Shown here piece after piece: positions 18,405-27,560 of a stretch of DNA of 64,000 bases. Under the pieces are notes generated by a model. That model ran no database searches. It was not told the origin of the DNA and was given only the letters and a program-made list of their open reading frames with translations. How positions within the stretch are numbered: the first letter of the stretch is position 1; each line of letters starts with the position of its first letter. Source of the DNA: Spirosoma taeanense (GTDB lineage: Bacteria; Bacteroidota; Bacteroidia; Cytophagales; Spirosomataceae); the NCBI RefSeq assembly GCF_013127955.1, contig NZ_CP053435.1, positions 5,022,001 through 5,086,000 of the forward strand, read 5' to 3'. A program made the position numbers and the translations under genes.

Positions 18405-19814
18405 TTATTTCCCGGCATAAAGACTGTCTTCTTTCTCCTGAAAGGGCCACCGCCTTCGAACGCCTGCCTGAATCAGAAACGCTACTACGCCCAGGGCGAT
18501 GACCGTCAGGCCAGACAGCATGAATGTCAGGCCGGTAGATAAGAAGATGAATAACCAGACGCTGATAGCTAGCAGAACCGGTAGCGGATATAACGGCATT
18601 CGAAACGGGAAATCAACGGCTGTGCGACGACGGTGCAGCAGCAATAAACCAACGGCCTGGCCCACAAACTGCACCACGATACGCATGGCAAGAATGGCCG
18701 TAATCACATCACCAAGCCGAAACAGGAGGCTGAACACCAGCCCCAGCCCTCCCAGAAACAGCAGCGATACGTAGGGAAACTGCCGGGTAGGGTGCAGTTT
18801 GGCAAAAATCCGGAAAAACTGCCCGTCGGCCGCTGCAGCATACGGTACCCGCGAGTAGCCCAGCAAGACGGCAAACAAAGACGAAAAGGCGACCAGCAGA
18901 ACCAGAATCGTTGCCAGCCGGGCCGCTTCAGGCCCGTACAGCGTCTCGACAAACGTACTAACAATAAACTCGCTGTTCTGAGCCTGTTGCCAGGGCACTA
19001 CGCTCACCACACTCAGGTTCATGAGCAGATACAAGCCCGCAATGCCAACAATAGAGATAAACATGCTGGCCGGAATATTGCGCGCGGGCCGCTGAATTTC
19101 ACTTCCAAGATGACAGACATTGTAGTAGCCAAGGTAGCAGTAGATCGTCTTCACCGATGCCTGGCCCAAGCCAGCCGCCACCAGTCCCCCGCTGATTGAA
19201 CCAATCGAGCCAATCGTCTGGGTCAACGGAATCCGGGCATTACTGAGCCCGCCAACGATAATCCAGCCAAGAGTCAACAGCACAGCTCCCCACATGACAA
19301 GCCCAATTTTACCGATTGAATCAATCTTCCGGTAAAGCAGGATGATGATAATGAGCACAACTCCGCCCGAAACGGCTTTACGTTGCCATTCTTCCAGCGG
19401 CATCAGGTAGGATGCATACTGGGAGAAGCCAATGGCTCCGGACGCCATCACTAAAGGAGCCTGAATCAGCGTCTGCCAGACGTAGAGGAACGACAGGAGC
19501 CGACCCCAGCGCCGTTCGCCGTACGCAATTTTGAGAAAGTTATAGCTGCCCCCGGCCTGTGGGAAAGCCGCGCCCAACTCGGCCCATACAAACGCATCAA
19601 TCAACGAAACAACCGCTCCTAATACCCAAGCCCACAAAAACTGCGGACCGCCCAGCGTTTTAATGACTAAGGGCAGAACCACAAACGGCCCAATACCCAC
19701 CATATCAATCATATTGAGCGCCGTGCCCTGCAGTAGATTCAACCGCCGGGGTAAGGCTGGCGACGTAGCGGCTGGTGAGTCGGAAAGCGAATCAGGGGAC
19801 GTAGAATCAGTCAA
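18405..19814 (-). CDS. APC superfamily amino acid permease
   Basis: This is a 469-aa polytopic membrane protein with about twelve hydrophobic segments. Near the N-terminus is the APC hallmark LNLLQGTALNMIDMVGIGPF, the broken helix 1 that lines the substrate site. WAELGAAFPQAGGSYNFLK follows, a helix 2-3 motif shared by amino acid permeases. The start codon appears to be TTG at 19814, because no ATG precedes the first membrane helix in frame. The substrate (an amino acid or related cation) cannot be assigned. It lies upstream of the efflux genes on the same strand, separated by about 100 bases that contain their promoter, so a functional link is not implied. Confidence 0.88.
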   Translation of the reverse strand: MTDSTSPDSLSDSPAATSPALPRRLNLLQGTALNMIDMVGIGPFVVLPLVIKTLGGPQFLWAWVLGAVVSLIDAFVWAELGAAFPQAGGSYNFLKIAYGERRWGRLLSFLYVWQTLIQAPLVMASGAIGFSQYASYLMPLEEWQRKAVSGGVVLIIIILLYRKIDSIGKIGLVMWGAVLLTLGWIIVGGLSNARIPLTQTIGSIGSISGGLVAAGLGQASVKTIYCYLGYYNVCHLGSEIQRPARNIPASMFISIVGIAGLYLLMNLSVVSVVPWQQAQNSEFIVSTFVETLYGPEAARLATILVLLVAFSSLFAVLLGYSRVPYAAAADGQFFRIFAKLHPTRQFPYVSLLFLGGLGLVFSLLFRLGDVITAILAMRIVVQFVGQAVGLLLLHRRRTAVDFPFRMPLYPLPVLLAISVWLFIFLSTGLTFMLSGLTVIALGVVAFLIQAGVRRRWPFQEKEDSLYAGK

Positions 19815-20018
19815 TAGCGTAACAGATAAAGATTCCTGACAACTTATCTGACTAAGGTCATAAAGACCCTAAAAGTTCGACGTTTTGCGCTTACTCTGTG
19901 TTTTTAACCGCTCACTGGCTGTTCACCCGACAGCGTCGCTTACTTTTCCAAACAAACACGATAGACTAAGGTTGATACTTCCACTGAATCAGCAGGAATC
20001 AACTTTAACTACAGCGTT

Positions 20019-20924
20019 ATGAAAAAAGTAATCATGTTGGCCGCCGTCCTGACTGTTGGGACAATGTTTAAATCTTTTGCACAAAACCCATCTCAGAGTA
20101 CGTCTACGGGAAGCGTTTCGCAGCAGGGTAAATCGCCAAATACCAAGACTAGTTCGGTAGAGGGTATGAAACGGAAAGGCAGTGGCAAGATGGCATCCGG
20201 TGTTACCCGAAGTGGCAACAGCAACCTTTCACCTACATCGCCAACCAATACACCGGGAACTACCTCGAAGGGATCAGGTAGCGACAAAGGAACGCGCGTG
20301 AATGATATGAAGGAGAAAATTCCGGCTAAAAGCACCAAAAACGGTACGGCCACTGATGGTGGATTAACCAGCAACGGAACGCCAAACTATGGCACAAAGG
20401 TTAATGTTAAGTCGACTTCAGGGTCGAATGGCAGTTCAAATCGCTCAACCTCAACCCAGGCACGCAGCAGCGACGCCAATGGATCGAGCAATGGGGCGCA
20501 ACCTGCCGGAGTTGGTAAAGCAGACAAAATGAAACGGGGCAAAGATGGCCAGTTGCCGGCCGAGGCTACCCAAAATGGCAATAGCCGTGCATCAGTCAAC
20601 CAGCCCATCGTTACGCAGGGCAGCACTTCACAGGGGTCTGCCAGCGTTTCATCGGGGGGTGGTGCAAAAGGAAGTCAGGTAAAAACAGCTAGCCAGAAGG
20701 CTATGGCTAACACCGAAACCAAAGCCAGTGTAAAATCAACTTCGGGTTCAACCGGCGGCTCGATACGGCCAACCTCAACAGCCGCGACCCAGCAGGAAGC
20801 ACGGACTAGCGACGCCAATGTGTCGAAAAATGGACCGCAGCCAACTGGAGTCGGTAAAGCCGGTACGCCTTCGGGCAATACGGCTGGCCGCAAAGCGAAA
20901 GGCCAAAGCTACCCGCAGCAATGA
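20019..20924 (+). CDS. Secreted Ser/Thr/Gly-rich disordered protein with internal repeats
   Basis: The family is not recognised. The 301-aa product starts with a signal peptide (MKKVIMLAAVLTVGTMF, cleavage after SFAQ) and is then almost entirely Ser, Thr, Gly, Asn, Lys and Ala, with no predicted globular core or cysteines. An internal duplication is visible: NVKSTSGSNGSSNRSTSTQA with SSDANGSSNGAQPAGVGKA in the middle, and a second copy SVKSTSGSTGGSIRPTSTAA with TSDANVSKNGPQPTGVGKA near the end. A shorter motif of the form MKRKGSGKMASGVTRSGN recurs about three times. The protein carries net positive charge. It is monocistronic, ending at a strong hairpin shared with the convergent T9SS type B gene. 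A role as a surface or matrix protein is speculation. Confidence 0.75.
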   Translation: MKKVIMLAAVLTVGTMFKSFAQNPSQSTSTGSVSQQGKSPNTKTSSVEGMKRKGSGKMASGVTRSGNSNLSPTSPTNTPGTTSKGSGSDKGTRVNDMKEKIPAKSTKNGTATDGGLTSNGTPNYGTKVNVKSTSGSNGSSNRSTSTQARSSDANGSSNGAQPAGVGKADKMKRGKDGQLPAEATQNGNSRASVNQPIVTQGSTSQGSASVSSGGGAKGSQVKTASQKAMANTETKASVKSTSGSTGGSIRPTSTAATQQEARTSDANVSKNGPQPTGVGKAGTPSGNTAGRKAKGQSYPQQ

Positions 20925-20965
20925 ATTATTCTGGTGGACGCTAACAAACGTCCACCAGAATAATT
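20924..20965. terminator. Bidirectional perfect hairpin between convergent genes
   Basis: Arms 20924-20940 and 20949-20965 form a perfect 17-bp stem with an 8-base loop, starting on the last base of the upstream stop codon. The outer AT-rich part supplies T-rich 3' ends on both strands (TAATTTCTTT on plus). Confidence 0.85.
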
Positions 20966-20971
20966 TCTTTA

Positions 20972-22633
20972 TCAATACAGTACGTGCAGGCTTCCTTTGT
21001 AGAGGTCAGTCCGGCCGAAGATGTGGATAACATACTGATAAACGCCCGGCGCAACTTTCTGGGCGTTATACGTACCGTCCCAGGGCGTTGCATACCCTTT
21101 CGATTGAAAAATCGGCGAACCCCAGCGATCATACACCAGCACCTCGCAGTCGGGCATATCGGCGATGTTCCGAATTTCCCAGGTATCGTTCTGGCCGTCG
21201 CCATTCGGCGTAAACGCACTGGCCGTAAAAAGCCTGATGATCCGATCAATGCGGATGCTATCGTAAGCCGGGCACTGATCATTGACTAAACTAACCTGTA
21301 GTTTATACACACCCGGTTGGTCGACTACCAAATCTGGCTGACTGGCCCCCGACAGGGATTGGCCATCAAATGACCAGCGAAACCGGTAGGTTGCCGGTTG
21401 TGGCAAGGTAGTTAAACGCAGCGTATCGGTCTTGCTGGTCAGTACCGTACGTAAAGACTGAATAGCGGCATTAGGGACATTGGGCGGCAGCACCTTCACG
21501 GCTTTTGAGGTCGTGTCTGTCCCGCATTTCTGCAGAAACTTCTTAACAACTGTGTATGTACCCGCATCCGTCACGCTGAGCGTGTAGCTGGTGGCGCCGG
21601 TAATGTCTTTTCCATCACGCTGCCACTGATAGCCATAGGTCATATCAGCCGGGATGGCCAGCGTAATCGGGGAGTTATCGCAGCGGGCAATCTCCGACGA
21701 ATCGCGCCCTTTATAGGTAATACTGGGGGCAGGGGGCGTGTTGAGTTTACAGTCAACAACCGGCAACTGGTATTCGCGCCGGACCTGCCCAATCTCGACA
21801 CCCCCACGAAACTCATGCACAACAACGGCAAACACAAACAAGCCAATCTGACTGGCTTTTACGCTCAGTTTACCAGTGTTTTTATCAATAGACAGGGCAG
21901 GATTACCGGGAATGGCGTTCGTTGCGCTGAAGCCGGTTGCCCACTGCGCCGGTGGATAAGACGCCCGTGAGGTTCCAAGACCGTATACGCTAACATTATT
22001 GGTGTATCCTGCCAGGGGCGTCACCAGCTCGTAGCTCAGTTGATCGCCATCCGCGTCGGTGGCGCTGAAATCCATCTCGAACGACTGGTTCCGGCAAACG
22101 TACTCAGCCGCCGGAACGATAAATCTGGGGGATGAATTTTTTGTCTGCACTCCCGGGAAGTCAAGCTGAAAAACCATTCCAGTGTTCTGTGGATTACGCA
22201 GGTTGGTCAGGCTGCTGTTGCGACAGCACCGCTCCCAGATGACGTAGTAGCCGCCGGGGCTGTTGAACTGATCGTCTGACAGCGTAACCCGATTTGTATA
22301 CCGCACCATCAGCAACTGCACATCCCGGAGTTTGGCGCAGGCGGCATTGTTACCATAGAGCGCCTGCTCAGACGTCTTGTCTAAATTGAACGAGCCCATC
22401 TGGACGTTGTCCTGCCGACGAAACACATAGACATCCAGATTCGAGTTGAAGTTGGTATTATCCAGCTTGGTCTTATCGTAAAAGATGGTTAGCGAAAGCT
22501 CATAAACGCCCGCTGTGGCCGTCTTTTGCAGACTTATGTCCCCACCGTAAATGTGTTCGGCAACAGCATCGCTTGCCCCAGCCAGCCAGTTCCAGCCTAC
22601 GATCAACCCAAGCAGCCAGTACAGTTTCTTCAT
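20972..22633 (-). CDS. T9SS type B sorting-domain protein (gliding motility-associated C-terminal domain)
   Basis: This is a 553-aa exported protein. The signal peptide (MKKLYWLLGLIVGW, cleavage near AVA/EH at residue 25) is followed by beta-rich Ig/PKD-like segments with two cysteine-containing regions and a YQWQRDGKDITGATSYTLSV Ig-like unit. The C-terminal 85 or so residues are the CHU_C/type B sorting domain: FTPNGDGQNDTWEIRNI, VYDRWGSPIFQSKGY, WDGTYNAQKVAPGVYQYVI. This domain directs export through the type IX secretion system, with attachment or release at the surface. Such proteins are adhesin-like; no catalytic site was seen. It is monocistronic on the minus strand, between two hairpin terminators. 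Confidence 0.9.
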   Translation of the reverse strand: MKKLYWLLGLIVGWNWLAGASDAVAEHIYGGDISLQKTATAGVYELSLTIFYDKTKLDNTNFNSNLDVYVFRRQDNVQMGSFNLDKTSEQALYGNNAACAKLRDVQLLMVRYTNRVTLSDDQFNSPGGYYVIWERCCRNSSLTNLRNPQNTGMVFQLDFPGVQTKNSSPRFIVPAAEYVCRNQSFEMDFSATDADGDQLSYELVTPLAGYTNNVSVYGLGTSRASYPPAQWATGFSATNAIPGNPALSIDKNTGKLSVKASQIGLFVFAVVVHEFRGGVEIGQVRREYQLPVVDCKLNTPPAPSITYKGRDSSEIARCDNSPITLAIPADMTYGYQWQRDGKDITGATSYTLSVTDAGTYTVVKKFLQKCGTDTTSKAVKVLPPNVPNAAIQSLRTVLTSKTDTLRLTTLPQPATYRFRWSFDGQSLSGASQPDLVVDQPGVYKLQVSLVNDQCPAYDSIRIDRIIRLFTASAFTPNGDGQNDTWEIRNIADMPDCEVLVYDRWGSPIFQSKGYATPWDGTYNAQKVAPGVYQYVIHIFGRTDLYKGSLHVLY

Positions 22634-22771
22634 GCGGCAAACCTTATGTTAATATTCTGTAAAAATACGTAAACAGTTTGGCTTGTCGGATGCCCTTATA
22701 TGTATTCATTACCAAAAATCAGCTGATGAGTAGCGGCTTAGACGCTCGAAGCTCCTGGGGGCCCTGAAACA

Positions 22772-22810
22772 AAAACGTCGCTGCCGGTTGATAGCCAGCA
22801 ACGACGTTTT
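22772..22810 (-). terminator. Hairpin terminator of the TonB-dependent receptor gene
   Basis: Arms 22772-22787 and 22795-22810 match at 14 of 16 positions around a 7-base loop, 20 bases after the receptor stop codon. On the minus strand the second arm runs into TTTTTG, as expected for intrinsic termination. Confidence 0.7.
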
Positions 22811-22829
22811 GCTTCAATGAAACATGCAA

Positions 22830-25800
22830 TCAGTTCAACAGCTGATCAAACGTCAGGCTAACGTAATACATCGAGCCAATGCCGGGGTTTGCCCACGACT
22901 GGGTATAAAGTTTACCTAACAGATTGGTTCCTCCCACTTTCAGTATCGACTTCAGGCTGGTGATCTTCTTGGAAACCTGCGCATCGAGCGTACTGTAAGC
23001 CGGGATGATTGTTTGCTTACGGTTGGTTGCCTCAACATTAGCGACGGTCGTTTCCCACAGGAACGAGTCCTGATAACGCCAGATGACGTTGAAGCCAAAG
23101 CCGCTGTTACGCAGATTACGGTTGCCCACCGAGAGATTGTAACGGTACTTAGGCGTGTTAAAAAACGTTACAAAGTCAGCCGGAATTTCGTCGGTGTTGA
23201 CCAGGTAGTTTGACGATACGTTACCGCCGATAGTGAAGTTAGCCGGTAGTTGATAGTCTGCGCTGATGGCCCAGCCGGCATTTTTCAGCTGTACAGGCGA
23301 ATTAACCGGCAGGTTATACACGTTCCGGGTCGTGCTGCTCAGCAGTGAAGCCGGAAAACCAGCCCGGCCCGGCGTATTGTCCTGCACGACCTGCTGGCCA
23401 CCTTCGTAGTTCAGGAAGCGGTTATAATAATAGTAGGCATCGATAAACAGCTTCTTGCTGATCAAGGCTTTATAGCCTACCTCATAAGTCTCTACCCGCT
23501 CGGGGTCGTAACCTGGGCTGACAAACGGCTGCAAGAGCTGAGCCGCCTGCGCGGGTGCCGTTCCACCCTGTACAGCCGCTCCAAACGCCCGCACAGAAGT
23601 TAAGGTGTAAACCGGGTTCGAAGCAAAATTATATTTCTGCGCAAATACGGGCAAACCCCCGATCAGCCGCGCACCTGGCGTATTAAGATCAATGTACTGC
23701 GACTGCGTGGTTGGGATGCGGAAGCCCCGCTGGAACGACGCCCGGATGTTGTGCACCTTGGCCAGCGTCAGCACCGCCGACAACCGGGGACTGATCTGCG
23801 CCTTGAAATTCTGGTTCTTGTCGTAACGGATAGAGCCCGTCAGCTTCAGGATTTCGGCCAGGGTTTTTGAAGCCTGCGCGTAGCCACCGTATTCGTTGAT
23901 GGTATACTCGCTGCCGTCTTCTTTCTTCAAAAAGATCGTCCCGCCCGAATTCAGCGCATACTGACGGAAATTACCGCCCACAATCAGCTCGACAATTTTC
24001 GGCTCAATCAGCTTGTTGAAGTTATACATAAACTCCCCATGATACAGGTTCGTTCTGTCCAGAAACTTTGCCCCTACGCCCTGTGCATTCCCTGGAATCG
24101 GGCGGCTTGCTACGGCATCAAACGCCTGCTGAAACGCCGGAGTACCGGGAATAAGCCGACCCTGGTCTGCTACACCACGCGCTACGCCAAGCCAGGTTAC
24201 CTGCTGGCTGTTAACAAAATTCTGGGCACCGGCCAGTGCGGCCGTCGGCGCCTGCCCCGCGCCCAGCGCCGTCAGGAAGGCACCGGCGTATCCTTGAAAA
24301 GCCGTTTGGGCGTAGGTACCAAAGAACTGAGGAAACCAGGCGCTGGCGCTGGGCTTCCAAGCTTCGTTGATACCAATACCCAGCGTTCCGGTTGCGTAGG
24401 CATCTCCCGAACGCTCCTGGGTAGTGTAAGCCCGCACGAAGAAGTGCGAACCGCGCAGTTCGAGCTTGTACTGCCCCAGCACAAACCCTTTAATGTAGTA
24501 GCGGTCAGCCCCCGTGTATACGGTCGTTCCGGTGCCAACGTTGCCCTGACCAATCAGTTCGACCGCATCGTTGATACGATAATGCAGGGCCCCGCTCAGT
24601 TTAAGGTTATTGACGTTATAATCGACCAGTTCCGGCTCCATATACCCCGTCCGGGAAATATCCAGCCGAGGAATGATGGCATTAAAGATCTGCAAAGGTG
24701 TCTGACCCGTCAGCTGTGGCAGCGTCCGGTTGCCAGCCTGCGGAATCTGGGTTGTGGCAATCAATCCTAATATCTGCGAGGTGCCATTGGCACCGGTGCC
24801 GGGCTGGCCATTACCCAGCAGGCTGCTATAAATATTCGCCCGCACCCCCCCATCGTCACCGTATATGTTGACGCCGTCGTATCCTGGGTTGTTCTGGCGG
24901 CTGCCCGTCTGCAGGTTAAACCCGTTCGAGAAGCTCTGATCCCGATAATTGGTTGCCTGCCAGTCGTTAGCTGCTATATAGGAGGCATTTAATTTGAAGG
25001 CAAAGCGGTTATTGAACGCCTTGGCATAACGAAACGCGACATCGTAATAAGGCGTTGTTGCCGTTGCCCGGTTGTCGGCGTTCATAACGCCCACTTTAGC
25101 CTGTGCGCTTACGCCCTGATACAGAAACGGACTTTTGGAGGTCAGTAGTAGTAGTCCATTGATGGCGTTAGGTCCATAGAGCGCCGAAGCAGCCCCCGGC
25201 AGCAGTTCAACGCTTTCCAGATCAAGTTCCGAAATACCGGCGATGTTACCCACGGCAAAATTCAGACCGGGGGCCTGATTGTCCATACCATCGGCCAGCT
25301 GCACGACCCGCGTATTGCCATTGGCGCCAAAGCCGCGCACGTTCACCGACCGGAACGTCAGACTCTGGGTGCTCATATCAACGCCTTTGATATTCTGCAG
25401 TGCATCGTAAAATGTGGCGGATGGAGTAGCCTGAATAGCCCGTATATCCATTTTTTCCACCGATACCGGCGACTGCATTACGCTTTCCTCCACCCGCGAT
25501 GCCGACACGACAACCTCCTGACCGAGCGTCACCTGCTCTTTCATGCTGACGTTCATATCAGTACGGTCGTTGTTGATGACAAACTCCTGCGTTTGAAAAC
25601 CAACCCCCGAAACAGCAACCGTAAAAGGTGTGGGCGTGCTGGTCGTCAGCGAAAAGTTACCTTTCTGATCCGTAATGGTTCCAATAACTTTGCCTTTAAC
25701 GGCAATGCTGATCCCCGCAAGCTCCTCCCGTTTAGCCTCGTCAGTCACCTTGCCGGCGATACGAGTCTGTGCCATCGCATTTAGGCTTAAAAGACCTGAT

Positions 25801-25841
25801 AATCCGAGGGCAAGAATGAGGTAGGTAATAGTTTTAGACAT
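22830..25841 (-). CDS. TonB-dependent receptor with carboxypeptidase-regulatory-like domain
   Basis: This is a 1003-aa outer membrane receptor. The signal peptide ends at about NAMAQ (residue 25). A CarboxypepD_reg-like beta domain spans about 27-110 (IAGKVTDEAKREELAGISIA). The plug domain starts near VVVSASRVEESVMQSP and contains VELLPGAASALYGPNAINGL, where the plug forms its exposed loop. The remaining 750 residues are barrel strands ending in the aromatic MYYVSLTFDQLLN. It lacks the SusC signature and has no SusD beside it, so it is a classical TonB receptor (siderophore, vitamin or small-polymer uptake) rather than a glycan importer; the ligand is unknown. It is monocistronic. Confidence 0.93.
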   Translation of the reverse strand: MSKTITYLILALGLSGLLSLNAMAQTRIAGKVTDEAKREELAGISIAVKGKVIGTITDQKGNFSLTTSTPTPFTVAVSGVGFQTQEFVINNDRTDMNVSMKEQVTLGQEVVVSASRVEESVMQSPVSVEKMDIRAIQATPSATFYDALQNIKGVDMSTQSLTFRSVNVRGFGANGNTRVVQLADGMDNQAPGLNFAVGNIAGISELDLESVELLPGAASALYGPNAINGLLLLTSKSPFLYQGVSAQAKVGVMNADNRATATTPYYDVAFRYAKAFNNRFAFKLNASYIAANDWQATNYRDQSFSNGFNLQTGSRQNNPGYDGVNIYGDDGGVRANIYSSLLGNGQPGTGANGTSQILGLIATTQIPQAGNRTLPQLTGQTPLQIFNAIIPRLDISRTGYMEPELVDYNVNNLKLSGALHYRINDAVELIGQGNVGTGTTVYTGADRYYIKGFVLGQYKLELRGSHFFVRAYTTQERSGDAYATGTLGIGINEAWKPSASAWFPQFFGTYAQTAFQGYAGAFLTALGAGQAPTAALAGAQNFVNSQQVTWLGVARGVADQGRLIPGTPAFQQAFDAVASRPIPGNAQGVGAKFLDRTNLYHGEFMYNFNKLIEPKIVELIVGGNFRQYALNSGGTIFLKKEDGSEYTINEYGGYAQASKTLAEILKLTGSIRYDKNQNFKAQISPRLSAVLTLAKVHNIRASFQRGFRIPTTQSQYIDLNTPGARLIGGLPVFAQKYNFASNPVYTLTSVRAFGAAVQGGTAPAQAAQLLQPFVSPGYDPERVETYEVGYKALISKKLFIDAYYYYNRFLNYEGGQQVVQDNTPGRAGFPASLLSSTTRNVYNLPVNSPVQLKNAGWAISADYQLPANFTIGGNVSSNYLVNTDEIPADFVTFFNTPKYRYNLSVGNRNLRNSGFGFNVIWRYQDSFLWETTVANVEATNRKQTIIPAYSTLDAQVSKKITSLKSILKVGGTNLLGKLYTQSWANPGIGSMYYVSLTFDQLLN

Positions 25842-26163
25842 GAGTGATTACAAATAAAAGTGGGATTTAGTGATGGGTTAACCGTTTAAGGCTAAACATA
25901 CGGATAAGTCTGAGTTTTGTCTAAAAAAATCACCTTAACAAACTATAAACATGCAGTATAAAAACCTCAATGCGCTGTAAGTCAATAGTTTGTTAAGTAA
26001 CCCTTTTTATTCAACGTAAATCAATACTACTGTCTCTCTGGCTAAAACTTAGCGGTTTCGAATCTTAGCCGCTTTTTTAGCATTTGCAGCCGAAAAAAGT
26101 ATATAGGGTTGCTAGTTGTCTTTCAGGTAACAGGACTATCTCTTAATTGACCTCTATACCCGT
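25842..26163. other. AT-rich divergent intergenic region
   Basis: This is 322 bases between the TonB receptor (minus) and the Gfo/Idh/MocA oxidoreductase (plus). No ORF, RNA gene or exact TAnnTTTG element was recognised on either strand. Promoters for both neighbours must lie here. A partial resemblance (aatagtttg near 25985) has the wrong spacing. Confidence 0.5.
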
Positions 26164-27522
26164 ATGACACACGAATCGAGTAACCCAAACCGGCGCAGTT
26201 TTCTCAAAGCTTCTGGTTTGTTGACTGGTGGCGCTATGCTAAGCAGCTTCGGAGCCACCGCTGGCGACCATCTGGTCCGGGGCTTTCACCTTTCGGTCAA
26301 CGACACTATTAAAGTTGCTCTTATCGGTTGTGGCGGCAGAGGCAGGGGGGCTGCCCAGCAGGCTCTTAGTACGAAGCAAAACGTTAAAATCGTGGCATTG
26401 GCCGATGCTTTTCGTGATAATCTCGACCAAGCGTATAAAATTCTTTCAGAACGAGGTTTAAAAGCAGCTGATGGATCACCGAAAGTAGACGTACCCGAAG
26501 ATCATAAATTTGTTGGCTTCGACGCCTATAAACAAGCTATCGCCTTGGCAGACGTCGTGATTTTGGCGACGCCACCGGGTTTCCGGCCGAGTCATTTTGA
26601 GGAGGCCGTCCGGCAGGGTAAGCACATTTTCATGGAAAAACCCGTAGCGACCGACGCACCGGGTGTTCGGCGGGTACTGGCGGCTGCCGAAGAAGCCAAA
26701 AAGAAAAAATTGAACGTAGTCGTCGGCTTACAGCGTCGCTATCAACCTAGTTATCGTGACATGATCAAGCGCATCCACGACGGAGCTCTCGGCGATATTA
26801 TTGGCGGACAGGTCTATTGGATTAGCGGTGGCGTCTGGCATAAGCCTCGCCAGCCCAATCAGACGGAAATGGACTATCAGATGCGCAACTGGTATTACTT
26901 CAACTGGCTCTGTGGCGATCATATCAACGAGCAGCACGTTCATAATATTGACGTAGCAAACTGGGTGAAAAATAGTTATCCAGTTTCCTGTCAGGGAACG
27001 GGTGGCCGCCAGGTACGTAACGGCAAAGATGACGGCGAAATTTTTGATCATCACATTGTCGATTTTGTTTATGCCGACGGCACAACCATCAACAGCCAGT
27101 GTCGTCACTACGAAGGGACTTACAGCCGGGTCGATGAACTTTTCCTGGGTACGAAAGGTAAAGTTGAAGGCATGGAGAAGAGAAGTAGTGCCTTGATGAG
27201 CTACAATGGGCAACCTTTATATACCCACGACGCTAAAGCAGATGGCAATCCTTACCAGATTGAACACGATGAGTTGTTTGAAGCCATCGCTAAAGGCCAG
27301 TACACATTCGCTGATGCCGAACGAGTAGCTAAAAGTACAATGACGGCTATTATGGGCCGTATGGCTACTTATTCGGGAAAAGTGGTGAAGTGGGACGAGG
27401 CTCTGAATTCGCAGATCGATCTGTTTCCCGAAAAACTGGCCTGGGATGCCATGCCCAAGAGCTTACCTGATAAGGATGGATTTTATCCGATTGCGGTACC
27501 AGGTAAAACCATAACCGTATAG
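26164..27522 (+). CDS. Gfo/Idh/MocA family oxidoreductase with Tat signal
   Basis: This is a 452-aa NAD(P)-dependent oxidoreductase of the sugar/inositol dehydrogenase superfamily. The N-terminus carries a twin-arginine export signal, NRRSFLKASG (Arg10-Arg11) followed by a hydrophobic stretch, so it is exported folded with its cofactor. The Rossmann nucleotide loop is ALIGCGGRGRGAAQQAL (about 52-68). The family EKP motif is in HIFMEKPVATDAPG, and the C-terminal sheet domain includes GDHINEQHVHNIDVANWV with the likely catalytic histidine. Periplasmic members of this family occur widely in Bacteroidetes and Planctomycetes and act on sugars or sugar acids; the substrate here is unknown. It is monocistronic, ending in a hairpin that overlaps the convergent ApbE gene. 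Confidence 0.92.
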   Translation: MTHESSNPNRRSFLKASGLLTGGAMLSSFGATAGDHLVRGFHLSVNDTIKVALIGCGGRGRGAAQQALSTKQNVKIVALADAFRDNLDQAYKILSERGLKAADGSPKVDVPEDHKFVGFDAYKQAIALADVVILATPPGFRPSHFEEAVRQGKHIFMEKPVATDAPGVRRVLAAAEEAKKKKLNVVVGLQRRYQPSYRDMIKRIHDGALGDIIGGQVYWISGGVWHKPRQPNQTEMDYQMRNWYYFNWLCGDHINEQHVHNIDVANWVKNSYPVSCQGTGGRQVRNGKDDGEIFDHHIVDFVYADGTTINSQCRHYEGTYSRVDELFLGTKGKVEGMEKRSSALMSYNGQPLYTHDAKADGNPYQIEHDELFEAIAKGQYTFADAERVAKSTMTAIMGRMATYSGKVVKWDEALNSQIDLFPEKLAWDAMPKSLPDKDGFYPIAVPGKTITV

Positions 27523-27560
27523 ACAGACGGAGCAAAGCTGCTAAACAGCAGGTTTATAAT

